Shown piece after piece: positions 1 to 9,822 of a stretch of 64,000 nt of DNA. The notes below the pieces were generated by a model that saw only the letters and a list, made by a program, of their open reading frames with translations, was not told the origin of the DNA and did no database searches. The number at the start of each line of letters is the position of its first letter. Within the stretch, counting starts at the first letter, position 1. Source of the stretch: Syntrophotalea acetylenica (GTDB taxonomy: Bacteria; Desulfobacterota; Desulfuromonadia; Desulfuromonadales; Syntrophotaleaceae). The DNA lies in NCBI RefSeq assembly GCF_001888165.1, contig NZ_CP015455.1, positions 434,001 through 498,000 of the forward strand. Direction: 5' to 3'. The translations under genes were made by a program, and so were the position numbers.

Positions 1-21
1 GCCGGGATCCGGTCAATGTTT

Positions 22-41
22 AAAAAGAGGCCACCCGGCCT
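22..41 (-). terminator. Intrinsic terminator of topA
   Basis: On the minus strand a 5-bp GC-rich stem (AGGCC/GGCCT) with a GGGT loop is followed by a short U-rich tail. It lies directly after the proposed topA stop codon at 49-51, and so supports that stop over a reading frame that would run through the hairpin to the window edge. Confidence 0.6.
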
Positions 42-48
42 GCAGGTT

Positions 49-2495
49 TCAGGCTTTGCTTTTGGCTTTGGAGGCTTTTTTCGCCGGCGCTGTTTTGGCG
101 GTGGCTTTGTCGCTTGCGGCTTTATCGCTTGCGGCTTTCTTTGCCGGGGTTTTTTGGGCGACGGTGTGGCCGTGGATGTTTTTTTGGCCGCGGGCTTTTT
201 GGTGGCGGCTTTGGTTTTGGTCTCCGGTGGCACCAGGGTTTCGGTCCAGTCACAGCTTTCCTGCGGGCACTTGCGGAAGGTACCCTGCCGCTTGGTAGTT
301 TTTTCCACTACCAGCGGAAACTTGCATTTGGGACAGGGTTCCTGGATCGGCAGATCCCACAGGGCATATTTGCATTGCGGGTAGCGGTTGCAGGAGTAAA
401 AAATTTTGCCGTAGCGGCTTTTTTTCTCCATCAACTCCCCTTCCCCGCACTGGGGGCAGGGGATGCCAAGAGCCTTGGGCTTGACGAGAGGCTGAATGTT
501 TTTGCAGTCCGGATAGGCTGAGCAGGCCAGAAATTTGCCATAGCGCCCCTGTTTGACCAGCATGGGGGCGCCGCACTTGTCGCAGGTCTGGTCCGACATG
601 ACCGGTTCTTCCCGCTCGCTGCCGTTCAGCGGCTCGGTATAACGGCATTCGGGAAATCCCGAGCAGGCCAGGAACCGGCCCGAGCGGCCAAGCTTGATGA
701 CCAGCGGTTTGCCGCACTCGGGACAGGTTCGGTCGGTTTTTTCCGTCGTCACATCCTGCTTGGAAATCTCGGTCTCTTTCTGCCGCAGCAGGGAGATAAA
801 CGGTTCCCAGAAGTCCTTGAGTACCGGCTGCCACTCCCTTTCACCGCGGGAGATGGCATCCAGGTCTTCTTCCATGCCGGCGGTAAAGTCGTAATCGACG
901 TATTTGGTGAAGTGATTGACCAGCAGGTCGCTGACCACCATCCCCACATCCTCGGTATGGAAGGTACGTTTTTCCAGGCGCACGTATTTGCGGGTCACCA
1001 GGGTGTTGATGATGGACGCATAGGTCGATGGCCGGCCGATGCCGTTTTCCTCGAGTGTCTTTACCAGACTGGCCTCGGTGAATCGCGGTGGCGGCTGGGT
1101 AAAATGCTGCGCCGGAAGAAGCTCTTCACATTGCAGTGGCTGATGCTGCCGCAGTTCCGGGAGGGTGGCTTCTTTCTGATCGTCCTGTTCCTCGGCGCTG
1201 TCGTAGTCCTCGATGTAGAGCTTCATGAAGCCGGCAAAGCGCACAACCTGCCCCGACGCCCGGAACATAAACCGCTCGCCGGCGGCGATATCGACTGTCG
1301 TGGCGTCCAGGACCGCCGCTGCCATCTGCGAGGCGACTGTGCGCTGCCAGATAAGGCGGTAAAGCTTGAACTGGTCGGAGGTCAGGTGCGCTTTGATCTG
1401 ATCCGGATAGTTGGACAGCGCTGTTGGACGCACGGCTTCGTGAGCTTCCTGGGCGTTTTTGGCTTTGTTTTTGAACGCCCGGGGTTTTTCCAGGGCATAT
1501 TCCTTGCCGAACATGCGGGTGATGACGTCGCGGGCCTCAGTGGTGGCAACCTGGGAGAGTGCCACCGAGTCGGTACGCATGTAGGTGATAAGGCCTTCGA
1601 GTCCGTTGCCGATGTCGATTCCCTCGTAGAGCTTCTGTGCCACGGTCATGGTTTTGCGGGCGGAAAACCCCAGCTTGCGGCTTGCTTCCTGCTGCAGGGT
1701 GCTGGTGGTAAAGGGTGCGGCCGGGTTGCGCTTTTTGGAGGATTTTTTGAGCTCTCTGACCTGGAAGGATTCCTTGCTGATGGCCCTGACCAGATCTTCG
1801 GCCTGATTTTGGTCGGCGATATCGAACTTATCGAGGGTTTTGCCGTCGATGGCATTCAGCCGTGCTGCGAAAACGCTCCCCTGGTCGGTGCCGAGACGGG
1901 CCTCGATGGACCAGTATTCACGGGGCGCAAACGCTGCGATTTCCTTCTCCCGCTCGCAGATCAGGCGCAGGGCAACGGATTGCACACGCCCGGCGGACAG
2001 GCCGTAGCGGATTTTTTTCCACAAAAAGGGCGAAAGATTGAAACCGACCAGGTAATCGAGGACGGAGCGGGCCTGTTGAGCGTCGACCAGTTCGCGGCTG
2101 ATGTGACCGGGGTGGGCGATGGCTTCCTGAATGGCGCCCTTGGTGATCTCGTGGAAAGTGACGCGCTTTACCTCGGGGGAAGCGGCCTGTTCGGAGATGC
2201 CCAGGGCTTCGAGCAGATGCCAGGCAATGGCCTCTCCCTCACGGTCGGGGTCGGTGGCCAGTATCAGTTCCCGGCTCTTTTTGGCCTCCTTTTTTAAAAG
2301 CTCGATATGCTTCTGGCTTTCGGGGAGGATATGATAGCGGGGAGAAAAATTGTGTTCCACGTCGACCGAGCCCTGCTTGCTCGGCAACGCGCGCACGTGT
2401 CCGTAGGAAGCCAGGACCTTATAACCCGGACCGAGAAATTTTTCGATGGTTTTCGCCTTGGCGGGCGATTCGACGATTACCAGGGATTGTGCCAT
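49..2495 (-). CDS. topA: DNA topoisomerase I (one-base frameshift near 3' end)
   Basis: Type IA topoisomerase that relaxes negative supercoils. The ATG at 2495 begins MAQSLVIVESPAKAKT, the TOPRIM start. The active-site region YMRTDS is encoded near 1580. Four C-terminal zinc ribbons follow (CPEC, CDKC, CPQC and CPKC type). The main frame reads on into an odd Arg/Pro-rich tail that is still open at the window edge. The next frame instead gives a typical Lys/Ala-rich TopA tail (AKKAASDKAASDK) ending in TGA at 49-51, just before a terminator. The two join if one base is added in the T6 run at 150-155, giving about 815 residues, a normal length. Gene order dprA-smg-topA is common in proteobacteria. 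The product is certain; the frameshift position is inferred. Confidence 0.93.
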
Positions 2496-2567
2496 GAATG
2501 CCTCTTTGTGAAGATGTCTTTTGGGAGGAGGTCATGTCTTTGGTCCCCGTGCCAACACTGAAACAAA

Positions 2568-2590
2568 AGGCTGCAGGGAACCCGCAGCCT
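2568..2590 (-). terminator. Terminator-like hairpin between smg and topA
   Basis: A 7-bp stem (AGGCTGC/GCAGCCT) is followed on the minus strand by TTTGTTT. It lies 13 bp past the smg stop codon, so topA may be partly uncoupled from dprA-smg. Confidence 0.6.
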
Positions 2591-2602
2591 GGCGTGTCTG
2601 TA

Positions 2603-3088
2603 TCAGTGGTAGAGCCGAGTCCAGTCGTCGTCCATGAAACAGTCGACTTCGCGCATCCACTCATGGTGAGAGTGGGAAAAAAGGGTCAGGGCGGTCAGCG
2701 TCTTGATGTCTTTCAGGCTGACTTCATCGTCGTCGGTGTTCAAGGCCTTCTGGATGATTTCTTCCAGAAGGTTTCCGTCGATGATTCCCATCTCGCGCAC
2801 GCGCATCAGAAAACCGCGTGCTTCACGCGCGATGGCCTGACATTCCTCGGCTGTAAATATTCGTTGGCTGGGGACGGTCAGGGGGCGGGTTGAAGGGTCG
2901 GCATCCGGGTGCATGGACAGGTTTTCCATCCAGTTGAAAGCCGCATCGATTTCATCCGCCTCGAACCCGACAGCCAGCAGTTCCTCGACAAGGTCTCCAT
3001 TGGCCGGCAGCTGCCCATCTTCCATGATGTAATGAGCGATAATGCTGACGATGGCCAAAACCCGTTCTTTGAGGGGGTTTCCGGTCAT
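2603..3088 (-). CDS. smg: Smg/DUF494 family protein
   Basis: This 161-residue acidic, mostly helical protein starts MTGNPLKERVLAIVSIIAHY. It resembles the Smg (DUF494) family, which usually lies between dprA and topA, and it does so here. The family's biochemical role is not known. The ATG follows a GGAG ribosome site, and the gene starts 14 bp after the dprA stop codon, so the two are probably cotranscribed. No signal peptide or membrane segment is visible. Identification rests on sequence style plus the conserved gene order. Confidence 0.85.
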   Translation of the reverse strand: MTGNPLKERVLAIVSIIAHYIMEDGQLPANGDLVEELLAVGFEADEIDAAFNWMENLSMHPDADPSTRPLTVPSQRIFTAEECQAIAREARGFLMRVREMGIIDGNLLEEIIQKALNTDDDEVSLKDIKTLTALTLFSHSHHEWMREVDCFMDDDWTRLYH

Positions 3089-3102
3089 AAATCTCCAGGT
3101 TC

Positions 3103-4203
3103 TTATAAGCTCCGCTTGCGCACAAAACGCATGCCGGGAAGCTGTGTCGCTCCGTCCTCAAGTTCCAAGTGGAGTAAAATAGCGGAAACCTCCATGGGAG
3201 TCAAGCCGCATTTCCGAGCCAGTTCATCGAGGTGCAGCGGGCTGTCCTGTAGCTCCCGGTATACGTTCAGGAATTGTCCCGATAGTTTTTCCAGCAGCGG
3301 GTCCGGCCTGGCAGGCGGTTCCGAGGGGCAACATCCGGGCTTGAATATGTCCAGGATATCGGCGCTTTCGGTCACCAGGCGGGCACCTTCCTTGAGCAGT
3401 TGATTGGTGCCCTGGTTGCCGGGATTGTTTACCGGCCCCGGTACCGCAAATACCTCTCTTCCCTGCTCAAGAGCGAATTCGGCAGTAATCAGCGAACCGC
3501 TGCGAGCTGCCGCTTCCACCACCAGAACCCCCCGGCACATACCGCTGATGATGCGGTTGCGACCGGGAAAGTGCTGCGCCAGTGGTGGTGTTCCCGGCGG
3601 ATATTCCGACAGAATGGCGCCGCCTTTTTGCAGTATTTCGAAATACAGGGGTTCGTTTTCCCGTGGATAGACGCGGTCTATACCGCAGCCGAGCACCGCT
3701 ACGGTGGCACCGTCAACCATCAGGGCGCCTTCGTGCGCCGCCCGGTCGATGCCCCGGGCCAGGCCGCTGACGATGGAAATTCCCTGGGCCGCGATCTGAC
3801 GGCAGAGGGTGCGGGTCAGGCGAATCCCGTCCGGCGAGGCGCGCCGGGCTCCCACCACGGCAAGTCCCTGTTGTTCGGGGAGTTTTCCCCTGACAAACAG
3901 CAACGCCGGCGGATCGTAGATAGATCGGAGCGGCTCCGGATATGCATGCTGGTCCCATAGGGAAATGATGCCGACTTCGAGTCGGTCGAGGGTTTCCAGG
4001 GTTTGGATAAAAACGGCATCCCCTTCAGCGGGCCGCGAAGCGGCTACCGCCGGGCGAACGCGCGCCTGTTCAGTCCAGGCCCGGGGGCTGGCGGCAAGGG
4101 CAGCCTCGGGAGATCCGAAAGCCTCAATGAGGCGGATGGTGCCGACCCGGCCAAGTCCGGGAGTCAGATACAGTCGCAGCCATGCCTGTTCGGTGCGTGT
4201 CAT
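3103..4203 (-). CDS. dprA: DNA-processing protein DprA
   Basis: DprA binds incoming single-stranded DNA and loads RecA during natural transformation. The protein has an N-terminal helical region, a Rossmann-like DprA/Smf core (VVGARRAS, SGLARGIDRAAHEGAL, FPGRNRIISG, EAAARSGSLITA) and a C-terminal winged-helix domain (LARKCGLTPMEVSAILL). I place the start at the ATG at 4203 (MTRTEQAWLRL), giving 366 residues. A longer version would need a TTG at 4227, which lies inside the terminator of the upstream gene. There is no strong ribosome site at 4203. It heads the dprA-smg-topA block. Confidence 0.93.
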   Translation of the reverse strand: MTRTEQAWLRLYLTPGLGRVGTIRLIEAFGSPEAALAASPRAWTEQARVRPAVAASRPAEGDAVFIQTLETLDRLEVGIISLWDQHAYPEPLRSIYDPPALLFVRGKLPEQQGLAVVGARRASPDGIRLTRTLCRQIAAQGISIVSGLARGIDRAAHEGALMVDGATVAVLGCGIDRVYPRENEPLYFEILQKGGAILSEYPPGTPPLAQHFPGRNRIISGMCRGVLVVEAAARSGSLITAEFALEQGREVFAVPGPVNNPGNQGTNQLLKEGARLVTESADILDIFKPGCCPSEPPARPDPLLEKLSGQFLNVYRELQDSPLHLDELARKCGLTPMEVSAILLHLELEDGATQLPGMRFVRKRSL

Positions 4204-4225
4204 GGTCAAGGGTTTGTCACCATGC

Positions 4226-4259
4226 AAAAAAAGGATTGAATGACTTCAATCCTTTTTTT
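4226..4259 (-). terminator. Terminator of the LysM gene
   Basis: Perfect 15-bp stem with a TGAC loop. The arms end in A7 and T7 runs, so it can work in both directions. It follows the LysM gene stop by 30 bp and lies just upstream of dprA. Confidence 0.9.
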
Positions 4260-4289
4260 GCTGTTCGGGAAATCCCTGCAGGGAGGTTG

Positions 4290-5279
4290 TTATTCGGTCG
4301 GCGTCGAAACCCGGTCACCGACATAAATGGGAGCGACCGATTTGAGGATCAACGCTGTTGCCGTCTGCGGTTGGGTGGCAATAATTACGGCGGCCCCAAG
4401 CAGTTCGTCAGGCAGTTCGACATCGTGCTCGGGCAGGATCCGTTGGGTCGTCTGCCGGGGACGGCTTAGATAGATCATGTTGCCGGATTCCAGGCCGTCG
4501 GTTTCTCCAAGGTCGAGATAGATGACATCATGCTGGCTGAGGGCGATTTTTTCGCGGCTGCTGGCCATGACATGGCCGAGCAGGGGAGCGGCAGCCTTTT
4601 TCAGAACGATATCGCGCCGGGACGGTTGCATCGGGATCAAAATGGCGCCGCGGGTAATCTCCTTGACCGCACGCCGTATTATCCCGGTCGCCACGGGCGG
4701 GGAAACGTCGCTGATTTCGACTTCGCCCAGATAGCTGACGCGATGGCCGAGGATTTCCTTGCTGACAGGGTGCCGGATCTGTTCACCGACTTCGACAAGG
4801 GCGAAACGGTCGCCGGGCAGCAGGCCCGGCTCCTGGATTTTTACGAAAACCTGGTCCTGGTAGCTGAGCAGAATCCGGTCGTCCGTGGCATCGATCAGGG
4901 TGCCGGCCCGGTCCAGTTCCTCCAGGGTGACGAAGCCTTCATTGCCGGCGACGCCTTTGACGGTGATTTCCTCGACCGGCTCGATGGGCATGATGCAGGG
5001 CTGCGATCCGGTGGCTTGCGCATCCTGGCCGGGCAGCAGCACCAGGCGACCGTTGCGGATGGCGACGCGCTGTCCCGGATAGATGAAATGGGGGTTGGTG
5101 ATGAACGGGTTGTTGGCCCAAAGGTTCGGCCAGTAGTAGGGATCCTTGATGAATTTTTCGGAGATGCCCCACAGGGTGTCGCCTTTTTTAATGGTGTAGA
5201 CCTGTTCCGGTGTCTGTGCCGCAGCCGCAAGCGGAAACAGCAGACACAGGGCTGCAAGAGCTTTGCAGATGGTTTTCAT
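4290..5279 (-). CDS. Secreted LysM-domain protein
   Basis: This 329-residue protein has a clear signal peptide (MKTICKALAALCLLFPLAAAAQ). One LysM peptidoglycan-binding domain follows at about residues 27-73 (YTIKKGDTLWGISEKFIKDP, then FIYPGQRV). The remaining 250 residues contain no catalytic motif that I recognise and may be a beta-rich periplasmic region. The start follows GGGGGAG. The gene is 76 bp downstream of a YbgF-like lipoprotein gene on the same strand, with no terminator between, so the two likely share a transcript and a cell-envelope role. The exact function is unknown. Confidence 0.88.
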   Translation of the reverse strand: MKTICKALAALCLLFPLAAAAQTPEQVYTIKKGDTLWGISEKFIKDPYYWPNLWANNPFITNPHFIYPGQRVAIRNGRLVLLPGQDAQATGSQPCIMPIEPVEEITVKGVAGNEGFVTLEELDRAGTLIDATDDRILLSYQDQVFVKIQEPGLLPGDRFALVEVGEQIRHPVSKEILGHRVSYLGEVEISDVSPPVATGIIRRAVKEITRGAILIPMQPSRRDIVLKKAAAPLLGHVMASSREKIALSQHDVIYLDLGETDGLESGNMIYLSRPRQTTQRILPEHDVELPDELLGAAVIIATQPQTATALILKSVAPIYVGDRVSTPTE

Positions 5280-5355
5280 GGAATCTCCCCCTTGCGGTAA
5301 TGATCAGATGGAAAATCTTGTGCTTCAATCCGGGCCAAAAAAACAGGCAGAGCCT

Positions 5356-6015
5356 TCAGGATCCGGCCAGGGCTTTGCGTGCGGCGGCGCTGTTGGGGTA
5401 GCGTTGCCGAAGGGTCTGCAGAACCTGCCGCGCCTGTTCGTACTGATTGAGCTGGCGCAGCGCCGGAGCCATGTGCAGCAAGGCGTCCGGAGCCTTGCCG
5501 CTCAACGGATAATTGTCGACGACTTTGCGGTATTCCTGAACGGCACGGTCGTATCGACCCAATCTGTAGAAGCATTCTCCGAGCCAATATTGAGCATTGC
5601 CGGCATAATTGTTGGCGGGGAACAGCTGCAGAAAAGACCGGAAGCCTTCAATGGCCTGCGGGTAGCGGCCTGATGCGTAATCGCCAAAAGCCTTGAGATA
5701 GGTTTCCGGCGCCGATGCGCCGATGACAGCGGTTCCGGTTGCCTCAACCGGTTCGGAAAGACTGGCGTTTTCCCCGGCAGGGGTGACTTTTTGTGCCGAT
5801 ACGGCAGCCTGCAGGGTTGCCAACTGCTGCTGCTGGTCGGTCAGGGTGTGCTCGAGGCTGTCAAGACGCCGGAACATCTCGGCAAGATGGTTTTCCAGTA
5901 CGTCCATGCGCCGTCGAGCGGCTGTATTGATGGGGTCGTCGCCCGGTGCCGTGGACGTGGCGCAGCCACCGCAGAGCAGGCTGCCAAGCATCAGAAGGGT
6001 TGCGAATCGAAACAT
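5356..6015 (-). CDS. YbgF/CpoB-like TPR lipoprotein
   Basis: The protein has 219 residues from the ATG at 6015 (MFRFATLLMLGSLLCGGC), with a lipobox LCGGC giving lipid-modified Cys at about residue 18. A predicted coiled coil covers about residues 32-75 (RRMDVLENHLAEMFRRLDSL). Three C-terminal TPR units follow (AFGDYASGRYPQAIEGFRSF, YWLGECFYRLGRYDRAVQEY, APALRQLNQYEQARQVLQTL). This is the domain layout of YbgF/CpoB, which coordinates outer-membrane constriction with wall synthesis in enterobacteria. Here no tol or pal genes are adjacent; the neighbour is a LysM protein. A longer in-frame start at 6081 would put 22 residues ahead of the signal sequence and is less likely. Confidence 0.85.
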   Translation of the reverse strand: MFRFATLLMLGSLLCGGCATSTAPGDDPINTAARRRMDVLENHLAEMFRRLDSLEHTLTDQQQQLATLQAAVSAQKVTPAGENASLSEPVEATGTAVIGASAPETYLKAFGDYASGRYPQAIEGFRSFLQLFPANNYAGNAQYWLGECFYRLGRYDRAVQEYRKVVDNYPLSGKAPDALLHMAPALRQLNQYEQARQVLQTLRQRYPNSAAARKALAGS

Positions 6016-6265
6016 GACGGAAATCCCGGCCCGTGGGAAACACAAAGCCGCAAAAAAAAGCATCCGAAAAGTGAAAAACAACTTAAAAAGTAGAGGGTTT
6101 TTAATGTCTTGTCAAGGGCAAAGGTTTTCGAGCGGCGGGAAGCCGTTTCCCGGTTTCTATTTTTCATGCTAAGGTGTGCTAACGAATCGCTGGTGTTTGA
6201 CCTGCCCGCAGCGGAGCGGTGTGGTGCCGGCGCTAGACCTCGATCTTTCCGGAAGTCGATTTGCC

Positions 6266-7501
6266 ATGAGATGTTTGCCTGAGCTGCTGGCGCCTGCCGG
6301 CAATCTTGAAAAACTGGAAACCGCCCTGTTGTACGGGGCCGATGCCGTCTATCTGGGAGGCGAGCAGTTTGGGCTGCGGGCCCAGGCGGACAATTTCGAT
6401 CTGGAGCAATTGTCGCGGGCCAGGGAGTTGACTCTGCGTAAGAACCGGCGCATGTATCTGACCCTGAATGCCTATCTTTTACCCGGGGAAACGGAGGCCT
6501 GCGCAGCTTACATCGATGCCTTGCGGAGCCTTGATATCGACGCCTACATCGTAGCTGATCCCGGTGTTCTGGCCCTTGTAAAAGCTGGTGATCCTGAAAG
6601 GGAAATCCACCTTTCAACCCAGGCAAACACGACCAATGCCGAAGCGGTGCGTTTCTGGGTCGGTGCCGGGGTGAAGCGCGTCAATCTGGCGCGGGAACTC
6701 AGCCTGGAGGAAATCCGTGCGATACGTGCCGCTACCGATGCCGCTCTGGAGGTTTTTGTGCACGGCGCCATGTGTGTCGCCTGGTCGGGCCGCTGCCTGC
6801 TGTCGGCGGCGCTGACCGGTCGCGATGCCAATCGCGGGCTCTGCACGCAACCCTGCCGCTGGAGTTATGCGCTGGTGGAAAAGACCCGGCCAGGGCGGTA
6901 TATGCCCATCGAGGAAAACGGCCGCGGCAGTTATATCCTTAACAGCCGTGATCTCTGCCTGCTCGAACAGCTGCCCCTGCTGGTGAACGCCGGCGTTGAC
7001 AGCCTCAAGATCGAGGGGCGCATGAAAAGCCGTTATTATGTTGCTGCCGTCACCCGGGTATATCGGGCAGCGCTTGACCGCTATCTGGAAGACCCATCCG
7101 CGTGGCAATGCGATCCTGTGTGGCGCGAGGAACTGGAAAGTGTCAGTCACCGACCCTATGGCACAGGTTTTCTTCTGGGCCGCGACGATGCGCAGTTGCA
7201 CGCCGAACATGGCGGTTATATCCGTCATTGCGATTTTGTCGGGGAGGTCGTGTCTACCGCGGCGGATGGTTGCGGCGAGATCGTGGGCCGCAACCGGTTC
7301 TTTCCCGGCGAGACGCTGGAACTCATCGGCCCGGGCATGCGTCAGAACCGCTTTGTCGTCGGGCAGCCGATGGATATGGCAGGCCTGCCCGTAGCGGTCG
7401 TGCAGCCCAATGCCAGGGTTGTGCTCGCTCTTCCGGAAGGGGCCCGGGGAGGGGATTTGTTGCGCCGCAACAGGCCGGCGCAGGATGCGTCACATCCATA
7501 A
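6266..7501 (+). CDS. U32 peptidase family / TrhP-like tRNA hydroxylation protein
   Basis: This 411-residue protein belongs to the U32 family (begins MRCLPELLAPAGNLEKLETA). A cysteine cluster AMCVAWSGRC...NRGLCTQPCRW near residues 170-205 is typical of the iron-sulfur-binding TrhP/YegQ branch. That branch takes part in prephenate-dependent 5-hydroxyuridine formation at tRNA position 34. The motif EGRMKSRYYVAAV is also characteristic. True peptidase activity is doubtful for this branch. I chose the ATG at 6266 because conservation begins there; an in-frame ATG at 6176 adds 30 unconvincing residues. It is divergent from the ybgF-like gene and starts a plus-strand run of four genes. Confidence 0.85.
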   Translation: MRCLPELLAPAGNLEKLETALLYGADAVYLGGEQFGLRAQADNFDLEQLSRARELTLRKNRRMYLTLNAYLLPGETEACAAYIDALRSLDIDAYIVADPGVLALVKAGDPEREIHLSTQANTTNAEAVRFWVGAGVKRVNLARELSLEEIRAIRAATDAALEVFVHGAMCVAWSGRCLLSAALTGRDANRGLCTQPCRWSYALVEKTRPGRYMPIEENGRGSYILNSRDLCLLEQLPLLVNAGVDSLKIEGRMKSRYYVAAVTRVYRAALDRYLEDPSAWQCDPVWREELESVSHRPYGTGFLLGRDDAQLHAEHGGYIRHCDFVGEVVSTAADGCGEIVGRNRFFPGETLELIGPGMRQNRFVVGQPMDMAGLPVAVVQPNARVVLALPEGARGGDLLRRNRPAQDASHP

Positions 7502-7532
7502 CAGGCCAATAACTGTCTGACCGGGATGCAAG

Positions 7533-8411
7533 ATGAAAATCAAGCTGATAGCCAATCCGATTGCGGGCGGTAGCGCGCAAAATCAGATCGCCCGGGCCGT
7601 CACCTGTTTGCAGCAGCGGGGTGCAATTGTCGATCTCACCCTGACCGGAGCGCGCGGTGATGCCCAACGGGCGGCCGCCGCGGCGCGGACCGTCGGATTC
7701 GACCGGGTCTGCGCCGCCGGTGGAGACGGCACGCTCAACGAAGTCATCAACGGCCTGGCGCCGAGTGACATCCCTCTGTGCTTTATCCCGCTGGGGACCA
7801 CCAATGTCTTTGCTCTGGAAACGGGGATACCCTTCGAGGTGGAGCGGGCCTGCAATCTGGTGATCGATGGCGGCCCCCGGCGTGTCTGTCTGGGGCAGGC
7901 GGATGGCCAGCGCTTTTTGCTCATGGCGGGGATCGGTTTGGACGCGGAGGTGGTGCGGGGGGTCAACCTGCGTCTGAAGCGACAGCTGGGCAAGGCGGCT
8001 TATGTGCTCGGCGGGTTGATTAGCCTGTTTCGCTATCGGCCCCGGCCTTTGGAGGTTGTCACCGAGTCCGGGCTGCGGCGGCAGGCTTACGGCGTCATCA
8101 TCAGCAACTGCCGCCTTTATGGCGGGCGCTTTGTGGTCAGCGCCGGTGCATCGCTGTTCGAAAACACCCTCAGTGTTTGTCTGTTGCGGTCCGGTTCGCG
8201 ACTGGGTATGTTACGCACCATCGGCAAAATTGCCGCAGCTCGTCCGTTGTGCTCCAAAGAGGCGATTCAGCTGCAGGCGCGCGAGATTGTCGTAACCGGG
8301 GGGCCTGCCCCCGTGCAGGTGGATGGTGATTATCTGGGCGAGTTGCCATGCGTGTTCCGGGCTGTTTTCGGGGAACTGCGGATGGTGCTGCCGGTGCGGG
8401 GTGGGGAATGA
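7533..8411 (+). CDS. Diacylglycerol/lipid kinase family protein (YegS/DgkB type)
   Basis: This 292-residue enzyme has the diacylglycerol kinase catalytic fold: IANPIAGGSA at the N-terminus, the nucleotide loop GGDGTLNEVING at about residues 65-76, and PLGTTNVFALE at about 88-98. The C-terminal half is beta-rich with VQVDGDYLGE, as in bacterial YegS/DgkB. It probably phosphorylates diacylglycerol or a related lipid at the membrane; the substrate cannot be told from sequence. It overlaps the following Nudix gene by 4 bp (ATGA), implying translational coupling. Confidence 0.88.
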   Translation: MKIKLIANPIAGGSAQNQIARAVTCLQQRGAIVDLTLTGARGDAQRAAAAARTVGFDRVCAAGGDGTLNEVINGLAPSDIPLCFIPLGTTNVFALETGIPFEVERACNLVIDGGPRRVCLGQADGQRFLLMAGIGLDAEVVRGVNLRLKRQLGKAAYVLGGLISLFRYRPRPLEVVTESGLRRQAYGVIISNCRLYGGRFVVSAGASLFENTLSVCLLRSGSRLGMLRTIGKIAAARPLCSKEAIQLQAREIVVTGGPAPVQVDGDYLGELPCVFRAVFGELRMVLPVRGGE

Positions 8412-8923
8412 ATCAGCGAAACAAACCGGTATTTGCGGGCCGGATCTTTTCCGTAGCGCTGGAGGACCATCGGCTGCCGGATGGCCGGATGGCGACTTTT
8501 GAAATGGTTCGCCACCCGGGAGGGGCGGCGGCCCTGCCGGTTCTGGATGACGGACGTATCATTTTGATCCGCCAGTTTCGTCCGGCGGCGGATGGCACGA
8601 TCTGGGAAATCCCGGCAGGTCGACTGGAAGCTGGAGAAGATCCGGTCGATTGTATTCGCCGGGAACTGCAGGAAGAGATCGGTTACCGGGCAGCCTCCAT
8701 AAGGCCTCTTGTTAATATGCTCTCCGCCGTCGGTTTTTGTGATGAGCGGGTTTATCTGTATCTGGCAACGGACCTGACGCCGGTGCCGAGCGCTCTGGAG
8801 GAGGATGAGTTCATCCATCCCGTCGTCATGACTCTGAAAGAGGCCTTGCGTTTGCTTGACGGCGGTGCGATTCTGGATGCCAAGACGCAACTGGCCCTGC
8901 TGTTGGCTGCCAGGCTTTTTTGA
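8408..8923 (+). CDS. Nudix hydrolase, ADP-ribose pyrophosphatase-like
   Basis: The protein has 171 residues. The Nudix box is intact: GRLEAGEDPVDCIRRELQEE followed by IGY. Upstream features (LPDGRMATFEMVRHPGGAAAL, IRQFRPAADGTIWEIPAG) match the ADP-ribose/NDP-sugar pyrophosphatase subgroup. It likely hydrolyses ADP-ribose to AMP and ribose-5-phosphate. The start ATG overlaps the stop of the lipid kinase gene; a further in-frame ATG at 8348 would lie deep inside that gene and is rejected. A second Nudix gene, nudC, begins 30 bp downstream. Confidence 0.88.
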   Translation: MNQRNKPVFAGRIFSVALEDHRLPDGRMATFEMVRHPGGAAALPVLDDGRIILIRQFRPAADGTIWEIPAGRLEAGEDPVDCIRRELQEEIGYRAASIRPLVNMLSAVGFCDERVYLYLATDLTPVPSALEEDEFIHPVVMTLKEALRLLDGGAILDAKTQLALLLAARLF

Positions 8924-8953
8924 AACGCAGGTTCTTTTTATCGGAGTGCGGAT

Positions 8954-9822
8954 GTGGACCGATTGAGCACTTTTTTTTCCTCCCCCTTGCACCTGCCGTT
9001 TAACAACCATTGCTTGCAGGAGCATTTTCAACAAGCGACGCCGGATCGTGATCCGGGTGGCGACGGGTACTGGATCATATTGCGCGGCAGCGAACTGCTG
9101 TTGCAAAAAGCGGCCGCTGGGCCGTGTCTTCCCCGTGGCGTCTTTGCGCCTGACTGGCCGGTGCAGGATGTCCCCCTGTTTTTCGGAACCTGGGATGGGG
9201 TGCCATGCCGGATGTTGCCGTGGCCGGAACAAGAGCTTTTGCCCGATGGTCTGGAGGCTTGCCAGTTACGGGATTGGGGAGCTTGTATTCCCGTCGATCT
9301 GTTATCCCTCGGGGGCTGGCGCACCAGATCCGGCACTGGGAGTCGAACAGCCGGGTCTGCAGCCGGTGCGGCAATTCCATGCTACGGTTGCCGGGCGAGT
9401 GGGGCAAACGCTGCTGCGGTTGTGGCGCCCTGCATTTTCCTCACATTCACCCCTGCGCCATTACGCTGGTGCGCCGACCTGGAGAAGTGCTGCTGACACG
9501 CAAAGCCGAGTGGCCTGACGGGCATTACAGTCTGGTGGCGGGTTTCGTCAATTTCGGTGAATGTCTGGAGGAGGCGGCGGTTCGGGAGATTACTGAAGAA
9601 ACCGGGGTGCGGGTCAAAAATCTGCGTTATGTCGGCAGTCAGTGCTGGCCTTTCCCCAGCCAGATGATGGCCGGATTCGTTGCGGATTATGAAAGCGGCG
9701 AACTGGTTGTCGATTACAGCGAACTGGCCGATGCCCGCTGGTTTTCCGTTAAGGCACTCCCGAAACTGCCGCCGCGGCGCAGCATCTCACGATTTATCCT
9801 TGATCACTATCTGCACATGTGA
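8954..9822 (+). pseudogene. nudC: NADH pyrophosphatase NudC, frame broken by one base
   Basis: The two halves are in different frames. The first (GTG at 8954, ribosome site GGAG) carries the NudC N-terminal domain up to VDLLSLGG. The second carries the zinc ribbon (CSRCG...CCGCG), the Nudix box (GFVNFGECLEEAAVREITEE) and SQCWPFPSQ, a variant of the SQPWPFPxS signature of NADH pyrophosphatases. The break is at a G5 run, 9311-9315. Adding one G gives a continuous 289-residue protein with no lost residue. NudC also removes NAD caps from RNA in E. coli. The 3' end overlaps the convergent ald gene by 29 bp. It is labelled a pseudogene only because the frame as given is broken; I think the real gene is intact. 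Confidence 0.82.

Noticed and set aside
912-2297. A 461-codon plus-strand open frame across topA
   Set aside because: topA on the minus strand shows full topoisomerase motifs; the plus-strand product has no recognisable domains.
4204-4227. TTG start for dprA at 4227
   Set aside because: It would sit inside the A/T arm of the upstream terminator with no ribosome site; the ATG at 4203 matches where DprA similarity begins.
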